A stretch of DNA of 64,000 nucleotides from Spirillospora albida (lineage in GTDB: Bacteria; Actinomycetota; Actinomycetes; Streptosporangiales; Streptosporangiaceae). This document shows, piece by piece, positions 58,382 to 64,000 of the stretch. The position numbers and the translations under genes were made by a program. Below the pieces are notes generated by a model. It made no database searches. It was not told the DNA's origin and worked only from the letters and a program-made list of their open reading frames with translations. The DNA is taken from positions 248,001-312,000 of the forward strand of contig NZ_JOFJ01000005.1 in the NCBI RefSeq assembly GCF_000718255.1. The letters run 5' to 3'. Positions within the stretch are counted from its first letter, which is position 1, and every line of letters begins with the position of its first letter.

Positions 58382-59665
58382 GTGACGATCACGGCGGCGG
58401 ACCAGGTCAACCTGTCGGACCTCACCTTCTGGGCGCTGCCGCAGCGGGAGCGGCTCGCGGCGTTCAAGCGGCTGCGGCAACTCGACAGGCCCGTGTTCTT
58501 CCCGGAGCTCGAGGTGCCGTTCTTCAAGGCCGGACCCGGCTACCACGCTCTCGTCCGGCACGCCGACGTGGTCGAGGCCAGCCGGAAGCCGGACGTCTTC
58601 AGCAGCGAGCCGTCCGTCACCGGCGTCGCCGACCTGCCCCGCTACATGGCGCGGTACTTCGGCTCGATGATCAACATGGACGACCCGCGGCACGCGAAGA
58701 TCCGCAGGATCGTGTCGCGGGCGTTCACCCCGCGCGTCCTCGCCAAGCTGGAGGAGGACCTGCAGGCGAGCGCGACGCGGATCGTCGACGATCTGCTGCT
58801 CCACGGCCCCGGCGACTTCGTCACCGACGTCGCGGCGAAGCTCCCCGTCCAGGTCATCTGCGACATGATGGGCATCCCCGAGGCCGCGCGGCCGATGGTG
58901 TACGACCGGACGAACATCATCCTCGGCGTCGGCGACCCCGAGTTCAGCGGTGGCGCCGACTTCGGCCGGACCGGGATCATCACGCGCAGCGGCGTCCTCC
59001 ACGGCATCCTCAAGGCGATGACCGCCGGGTACGAGCTGAACCACCTGGCGATGAAGCTGGCGCGGCGGCGCCGCCGCGAGCCGGGCGACGATCTGGTGTC
59101 CGCCCTCGTCGGCGCGAACGTGGGCGGCGAGACGCTCACCGACCAGGAGATCGGCTCGTTCTTCATCCTGCTGGTCGTCGCGGGCAACGAGACGACCCGG
59201 AACGCGATCTCGCACGGGCTGAAGCTGTTCACCGACAACCCGGAGCAGCGGGCGCTGCTCATGGAGGACTTCGACGCGCGGATGCCGGGCGCCGTTGAGG
59301 AGATCGTCCGCATGGCGACGCCCGTCATCCAGTTCCGCCGCACCGTCACCCGCGACCACGAGATGAACGGCAACCTGTACCGGGCCGGGGAGAAGGTCCT
59401 GCTGTTCTACAACTCGGCGAACCGCGACGAGGCCGTGTTCGACGACCCCGACACGTTCGACATCACGCGGTCGCCGAACCCGCATGTCGGGTTCGGCGGG
59501 CCGGGTCCGCACTTCTGCCTGGGCGCGAACCTGGCCCGCCGGGAGATCACCGTGATGTTCCGGGAGCTGTTCACCCGGGTGCCCGCCATCCGCACCGCGG
59601 GGCGGCCCGACCGGCTCTACTCCGACTTCATCAACGGCATCAAGCACCTGCCCTGCACGTTCTGA
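58382..59665 (+). CDS. Cytochrome P450, CYP125/CYP124/CYP142-like
   Basis: 427 residues. The oxygen-activating I-helix reads VVAGNETTRNAI, the ExxR pair is EEIVR, and the haem loop is GFGGPGPHFCLGANLAR with the proximal cysteine. MINMDDPRHAKIRRIVSRAF and the C-terminal INGIKHLP are those of actinobacterial CYP125-type enzymes that hydroxylate sterol side chains or long branched lipids. Start GTG 58382. No ferredoxin gene or sterol genes adjacent; substrate inference is from the family only. Confidence 0.87.
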   Translation: MTITAADQVNLSDLTFWALPQRERLAAFKRLRQLDRPVFFPELEVPFFKAGPGYHALVRHADVVEASRKPDVFSSEPSVTGVADLPRYMARYFGSMINMDDPRHAKIRRIVSRAFTPRVLAKLEEDLQASATRIVDDLLLHGPGDFVTDVAAKLPVQVICDMMGIPEAARPMVYDRTNIILGVGDPEFSGGADFGRTGIITRSGVLHGILKAMTAGYELNHLAMKLARRRRREPGDDLVSALVGANVGGETLTDQEIGSFFILLVVAGNETTRNAISHGLKLFTDNPEQRALLMEDFDARMPGAVEEIVRMATPVIQFRRTVTRDHEMNGNLYRAGEKVLLFYNSANRDEAVFDDPDTFDITRSPNPHVGFGGPGPHFCLGANLARREITVMFRELFTRVPAIRTAGRPDRLYSDFINGIKHLPCTF

Positions 59666-59684
59666 CCCGGTTCACGACCCCGGT

Positions 59685-62204
59685 TCAGGTCGCGAGCGTG
59701 ACGTCCACGGTCAGGGTCGCGGGCGCGTCCTCCAAGGCCAGGTCGGCGATGCGGCCCGCCGCCGCGAGGTCCGCGCGGGCGATCCGGACGACCTCCGAAC
59801 CGCGGACGACGGCGCGCGCCACGTCCGCGCGCATCGACGCCTTCGCCGCCGACTTCACCTTGCGGACCTGGCGGAGCGCCTCGGCGGTCGCGGTGAGGAC
59901 CGCCGGGTCGCCGCCGCCGGGCAGCTCCCCGGCCGACGGCCAGGACGCGGCGTGCACCGAGCCGTGCCGCCACCACGACCAGACCTCCTCGGTGACGAAC
60001 GGGAGGATCGGCGCGAACAGCCGCAGCAGCACCGACAGCGCCGTCCGCAGCGCGGCCCGCGCCGACCGGGCCTCGTCGCCCTCGCCGTAGGCGCGGGCCT
60101 TGACGAGCTCCAGGTAGTCGTCGCAGAACTCCCAGAAGAACCGCTCGGTGCGCTCGAGGGCCCGCGCGTAGTCGTACCCCTCGAACGCCTCGGTCGCCTC
60201 CCGGACGACCTCCGCCAGCGCGGCCAGCATCGCCCGGTCGAGCGGCGCGGTGACCCGCGCGTCCGGCGCGGCCTCGCCGAGCCCGAGCACGAACTTCGAC
60301 GCGTTGAGGATCTTGATGGCGAGCCGCCGGCCGACCTTGATCTGACCGGTGTCGAACGCGGTGTCGGTGCCCGGCCGCCCGTTCGCCGCCCAGTACCGGA
60401 CGGCGTCCGACCCGAACTCCTCCAGTAGCGCGATCGGCGTGACGACGTTGCCCTTCGACTTCGACATCTTCTTGCGGTCGGGGTCGAGGATCCAGCCGGA
60501 CAGGGCCGTGTCCGTCCACGGCAGCGACCCGTGCTCCAAATGCGACCGGACGACCGTCGAGAACAGCCAGGTGCGGATGATGTCGTGCCCCTGCGGCCGC
60601 AGGTCGAACGGGAACACGCGCGAGAACAGGTCGGTGTCGCGCTCCCAGCCGCCGGCGATCTGCGGGGTCAGCGACGACGTCGCCCACGTGTCCATGACGT
60701 CGGGGTCTCCGATGAAGCCGTCGGGCTTGCCGCGCTGGTCCTCGGTGAAGCCGGGCGGGGCGTCCGACGACGGATCGACGGGCAGGGCGTCCTCCGACGG
60801 GACGATCGGCGCGTCGTACAGCGGTTCGCCCGACCCGTCCAGCCGGTACCAGACCGGGATGGGGACGCCGAAGAACCGCTGCCGCGAGATCAGCCAGTCG
60901 CCGTTGAGGCCCTCGACCCAGTTCTCGTAGCGGGCCCGCATGTAGCCGGGGTGCCAGCGCAGCTCCCGGCCGCGCCCGATCAGCTCGGCGCGGACCGCCG
61001 TGTCGCGCCCGCCGTTGCGGATGTACCACTGCCGCGTCGTCACGATCTCGAGGGGCTTGCCGCCCTTCTCGTAGAACTTCACCGGACGGGTGATCTTGCG
61101 CGGCTCGCCGTCCAGGTCGCCGGAGTCGCGGAGCATCTCCACGACCCGCTCCTTGGCCGAGAACAGGGTCTTGCCGGCCAGCTCGGAGTACGGGCCGGCG
61201 GGGACGCCCTCCGGCGCGTCGGCGACGAGGCGGCCGTCCCAGCCGACGACCGCGCGGGTCGGCAGGTCGAGCTCCCGCCACCAGACGACGTCCGTGACAT
61301 CGCCGAACGTGCAGATCATCGCGATGCCGGACCCCTTGTCGGGCTCGGCGAGCCGGTGCGCGAGGACCGGGACCCCGACGCCGAACAGCGGGGTGCGCAC
61401 GGTCGTCCCGAACAGCTCCCGGTACCGCTCGTCGTCGGGGTGCGCGACGAGCGCGACGCACGCGGGCAGCAGTTCCGGACGCGTCGTCTCGATGTAGACC
61501 GGGCGCTCGTCGCCGTGGAACCGGAGCCGGTAGAACGCGCCGGGCTGCTCCCGGTCCTCCAGCTCGGCCTGCGCGACGGCCGTCTGGAACGTGACGTCCC
61601 AGAGCGTCGGCGCCTCGGAGACGTACGCCTCGCCGCGCGCCAGGTTCCGCAGGAAGGCGCGCTGCGACGCCCGGCGCGACTCGTCGCCGATCGTCGTGTA
61701 GAGGTGGTTCCAGTCGACGGACAGGCCGACCCGGCGCCATGTCTCCTCGAACGCCTTCTCATCGACCTCGGTGAGCCGCTCGCACAGCTCGATGAAGTTC
61801 CGCCGCGCGACCGGGACCTGCCGTTTCGGGTCGGGCTCGGCCGGCGGCGCGAAATCGGGGTCGTAGGGCAGGGAGGGGTCGCAGCGGACACCGAAGTGGT
61901 TCTGGACGCGGCGTTCGGTGGGCAGGCCGTTATCGTCCCAGCCCATCGGGTAGAAGACCGCGCGACCGCGCATGCGGTGGAAACGGGCGACGGTGTCGGT
62001 GTGGGTGTAGGAGAAGACGTGTCCGACGTGCAGGGATCCGCTGACCGTGGGCGGCGGGGTGTCGATGGAGTACACCTCCTCGCGCGGCCGGGTCCGGTCG
62101 AAGCGGTAGACGCCCTTCTCCTCCCAGGCGCGTACCCACTTCTCCTCCAGGCCGTCCAGTGAGGGCTTGGCGGGAACGTCGGGGATACGCGGCTGCGATG
62201 TCAT
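59685..62204 (-). CDS. valS: Valine-tRNA ligase, short archaeal-type
   Basis: 839 residues. Class I signatures: [10 protein letters not shown] (HIGH) and KKMSKSKGN. The editing domain lies between, with [30 protein letters not shown] and [18 protein letters not shown] are specific to ValS. The C-terminal coiled-coil arm seen in most bacterial ValS is almost missing, and zinc-binding cysteines are absent; both fit the archaeal-like ValS group in some actinobacteria. A different ValS next to folC is usual in this phylum, so this may be a second copy. No T-box leader is seen. Confidence 0.9.
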   Translation of the reverse strand: MTSQPRIPDVPAKPSLDGLEEKWVRAWEEKGVYRFDRTRPREEVYSIDTPPPTVSGSLHVGHVFSYTHTDTVARFHRMRGRAVFYPMGWDDNGLPTERRVQNHFGVRCDPSLPYDPDFAPPAEPDPKRQVPVARRNFIELCERLTEVDEKAFEETWRRVGLSVDWNHLYTTIGDESRRASQRAFLRNLARGEAYVSEAPTLWDVTFQTAVAQAELEDREQPGAFYRLRFHGDERPVYIETTRPELLPACVALVAHPDDERYRELFGTTVRTPLFGVGVPVLAHRLAEPDKGSGIAMICTFGDVTDVVWWRELDLPTRAVVGWDGRLVADAPEGVPAGPYSELAGKTLFSAKERVVEMLRDSGDLDGEPRKITRPVKFYEKGGKPLEIVTTRQWYIRNGGRDTAVRAELIGRGRELRWHPGYMRARYENWVEGLNGDWLISRQRFFGVPIPVWYRLDGSGEPLYDAPIVPSEDALPVDPSSDAPPGFTEDQRGKPDGFIGDPDVMDTWATSSLTPQIAGGWERDTDLFSRVFPFDLRPQGHDIIRTWLFSTVVRSHLEHGSLPWTDTALSGWILDPDRKKMSKSKGNVVTPIALLEEFGSDAVRYWAANGRPGTDTAFDTGQIKVGRRLAIKILNASKFVLGLGEAAPDARVTAPLDRAMLAALAEVVREATEAFEGYDYARALERTERFFWEFCDDYLELVKARAYGEGDEARSARAALRTALSVLLRLFAPILPFVTEEVWSWWRHGSVHAASWPSAGELPGGGDPAVLTATAEALRQVRKVKSAAKASMRADVARAVVRGSEVVRIARADLAAAGRIADLALEDAPATLTVDVTLAT

Positions 62205-62332
62205 GGGCCAATGGTATTGACATCGGATCGTCCCGCATGCCGAATACCCGCCGCATGACGCGCCGATCGCCCCGCCGCCCGGAGCGGGCGTTCCGGTAGC
62301 GTCGGAGACGACAGGACGAGTGGAGGACGAAC

Positions 62333-62620
62333 ATGGCGGACAAGGGCGACATCGGCTGGCGGGTGATGGCCGGCGCCGCCGCCTTCGCGGGCGGCTTCGT
62401 CGCGAAGAAGGCCATCACGATGCTGTGGAAGAAGAGCACCGGCAAGGAGCCGCCGACCAACCCCGAATCCCCCGACGTGGCCCTGTCCGAGGCGATCGGC
62501 TGGGCCGTCGTGATGGGCGTCGGGATGGAACTCGCGCGGCTGCTCGCCACCCGGGCCGCGGCCAGGCAGTGGGCGAAGGGCACGGGCGAGCTGCCCGCGC
62601 ATCTGAAGGTCGACGCCTGA
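62333..62620 (+). CDS. DUF4235 membrane protein
   Basis: 95 residues with two membrane helices ([20 protein letters not shown] and [19 protein letters not shown]) joined by a Pro/Lys-rich loop; the DUF4235 pattern. GTGGAGGA is a good ribosome site. Widespread in actinobacteria; function not known. Confidence 0.83.
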   Translation: MADKGDIGWRVMAGAAAFAGGFVAKKAITMLWKKSTGKEPPTNPESPDVALSEAIGWAVVMGVGMELARLLATRAAARQWAKGTGELPAHLKVDA

Positions 62621-62707
62621 CAGCGCGGGGCGGGGGGCGAACCCCCGTCCCGGCGGGCGCGTGCGTATCGTGGTCGGTCCCCCGGAGCCACGAAGGGACC
62701 GACCACG

Positions 62708-63289
62708 ATGCGCCTGCCGTTCGAGAACGAGCTGCGTGCCGAGCGCCACCGCCTCATCGCGACCCTCGACGACCTGTCCGACGACGAGTTCGACGCCGGG
62801 ACGACCCTCTGCGCGCAGTGGGCTCCCCGGGACGTCCTCGGCCACGTCGTCGGCCTCGACTACCTCCTGTCCTCCTACCTGCCGTTCGGGCCGCGCGTGA
62901 ACGCCGCGAACAACGCGCAGGCCGACCGCGCCCGCTCGCTCCCCCGGGCCCGCCTGATGGAATGGGCGCGGCACTGGGCCGACAACCCGTCCCTGACGAG
63001 CCGGCTGGGCGGCGCGATCATCCTCGGCGACCTCGCCATCCACCACCAGGACGTCCTGCGGGGCCTCGGCCGGTCCCGCGTGGTGCCGGACGCCGTCGCG
63101 ACGGCGATCTTCCGGGAGGGGCTGCAGCTGAGCCTGTGGCTGAACCGGCGCGTGCTGCGCCACCGCCTCGTCCCGACGGACGGCCACCGGCCGGTGGGCC
63201 GGGGCCGCACGGTGACGGGCACCCGCGAGGCGCTGGGCCTCTGGCTGGCGGGCCGGGACGCGGTCGAGCCGGAGCTCACCTTCTCCTGA
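62708..63289 (+). CDS. Mycothiol-dependent DinB/maleylpyruvate isomerase-like protein
   Basis: 193 residues of the DinB-like four-helix bundle. The N-terminal helix ELRAERHRLIATLDDLSDDE, the segment CAQWAPRDVLGHVVG and the later AIHHQDVLRGLG carry the histidines that bind the metal in mycothiol-dependent enzymes. It begins 87 bp after DUF4235. Probably a thiol transferase or isomerase; the substrate is unknown. Confidence 0.78.
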   Translation: MRLPFENELRAERHRLIATLDDLSDDEFDAGTTLCAQWAPRDVLGHVVGLDYLLSSYLPFGPRVNAANNAQADRARSLPRARLMEWARHWADNPSLTSRLGGAIILGDLAIHHQDVLRGLGRSRVVPDAVATAIFREGLQLSLWLNRRVLRHRLVPTDGHRPVGRGRTVTGTREALGLWLAGRDAVEPELTFS

Positions 63290-63295
63290 CGGGGG

Positions 63296-63997
63296 TCAGG
63301 ACGGGGGCAGGGGTTTCGGGACGAGACGGGGAAGGGCCCCGGGGCCGCGCAGGTCGTGGCGGACCTTGCTCGCCAGGGCCTTGGTCGCGGACCGGTTGAG
63401 GGTTGCGCCGGCGGCCGCGCCGGTGAGGAACGGCCCGAGGGTCGTCAGATGGCGGCCGAAGACGCGCAGCAGCCGCTTGCGCAGGGCGGCCTTGGCGGCG
63501 GAGCCGAGGGCGCTCGTGAGAGAGCCTTCCAGGGGGTTGACCCCACGCTGCCTGGCCCAGGCCGTGAGGAACGCCGCGCCGCGGGCCGTGCCGGTGCCGT
63601 GCACGGTGACGCCGTAGACCTCGTGCAGCTCCGCGATCATCTTGACCTCGATCGCGGCGACCACGAGCGTCTCGGCGGCGATCTGCGCGGGGGCCGTGAG
63701 CAGCAGCGGCGGGGCGGCGAACTCGGCGGCGGCGAGGGCGCCGCCGGCCGCGCCGACGGCGGTCGTGCCGTTGGCCGCGACCCGGACGATGCTCTCGGCG
63801 AGGGCCTCCCCGGTCAGGCCGCCGTGATGGGCCTGGAGTGTCTCCAGATCGCGGATGCGGATGTGCGGGGCGACCTCCACCATCAGGTCGGCCAGCAGGC
63901 GACCGCCCGCGAAACCCGCGGCGCCCGCCCGGCGGGCGCTCTGGCCGAGCAGCCTCGCCAGGCGCCCGAGGAGGCGGCCACGGGTCTCGCGGTCCAT
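63296..63997 (-). CDS. EcsC-like protein
   Basis: 233 residues, Ala/Gly-rich. The region AETLVVAAIEVKMIAELHEVYG resembles EcsC-family proteins; it is flanked by two hydrophobic stretches. The C-terminal half is basic (KAALRKRLLRVFGRHLTTLG). Role unknown. The ATG lies 3 bp from the window edge; an earlier start outside the window cannot be excluded. Confidence 0.65.
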   Translation of the reverse strand: MDRETRGRLLGRLARLLGQSARRAGAAGFAGGRLLADLMVEVAPHIRIRDLETLQAHHGGLTGEALAESIVRVAANGTTAVGAAGGALAAAEFAAPPLLLTAPAQIAAETLVVAAIEVKMIAELHEVYGVTVHGTGTARGAAFLTAWARQRGVNPLEGSLTSALGSAAKAALRKRLLRVFGRHLTTLGPFLTGAAAGATLNRSATKALASKVRHDLRGPGALPRLVPKPLPPS

Positions 63998-64000
63998 GTC

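Noticed and set aside
62205..62332. T-box leader before valS
   Set aside because: No T-box sequence or specifier-loop arrangement seen in the short intergenic region.

Overview
The window is very GC-rich, uses many GTG and TTG starts, and is packed with overlapping stop/start junctions (ATGA, GTGA). A mycothiol-dependent (maleylpyruvate isomerase-like) protein, an F420-type LLM oxidoreductase and a block syntenic with mycobacterial Rv2689c-Rv2697c point to Actinomycetota. The overall gene set fits a Streptosporangiales-type soil actinomycete such as Actinomadura; this genus guess is inference. No phage, transposase or CRISPR array was seen.

Left part (1-21.4 kb) is mostly carbohydrate and central metabolism. 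After a partial membrane protein, ribA and a pair of RlaP-family nucleotidyltransferases come two sugar loci. The first (2.58-8.41 kb) has a binding lipoprotein, two permeases, a GH13 alpha-glucosidase and a LacI regulator, preceded by a MalR/AglR-like operator. The second (8.58-15.8 kb) is a ceb-type cellobiose locus: binding lipoprotein, two permeases, GH1 beta-glucosidase, CebR-like LacI repressor and a second, opposing GH1 beta-glucosidase. Both transcription units carry a perfect TGGGAGCGCTCCCA CebR box. Next to it is a membrane Ser/Thr kinase whose outside domain is a family 2 cellulose-binding module, a plausible sensor of insoluble cellulose. A GntR/FCD regulator then faces a 2-oxoacid dehydrogenase E1alpha-E1beta-E2 operon across a perfect 16-bp palindrome.

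Middle part (21.4-42.4 kb): pnuC and nadR (nicotinamide riboside uptake and NAD synthesis); a two-gene module of a DUF6247-like protein and a possible toxin; two back-to-back tRNA genes, a canonical tRNA-Arg with the rare GCG anticodon and a tRNA-His-like gene with a degenerate D-arm; an orphan sigma region 4 protein; an MmyB-type regulator with an FMN reductase; a metallo-hydrolase; an acyl-CoA ligase with an altered nucleotide-binding motif; a large secreted PQQ-type sugar dehydrogenase with PKD and F5/8C-like domains; and the bacterial RNA repair pair Pnkp-Hen1. A DUF3152 zincin, a microbial PARG, an LLM oxidoreductase, a DUF1906 protein and a small GntR/XRE gene cassette follow.

Right part (42.4-64 kb): the conserved actinobacterial block TrmA-like methyltransferase / KimA-like APC transporter / CeoB-CeoC (TrkA) / DUF3159 / OB-fold, interrupted by an MFS exporter, an FtsX-type ABC pair, a PIG-L deacetylase and a 26-residue bL37-like gene, then resumed by DUF3710 and dut. 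A tightly coupled operon follows at 55.4-58.3 kb: an unknown protein, MauE-like, MauD-like, a Tat-exported 12-cysteine protein resembling methylamine dehydrogenase light chain but apparently lacking one of the cofactor tryptophans, and one or two further membrane proteins. This and the cellulose-binding kinase are the best candidates for undescribed biology. The window closes with a CYP125-like P450, a short archaeal-type ValS and three small genes.
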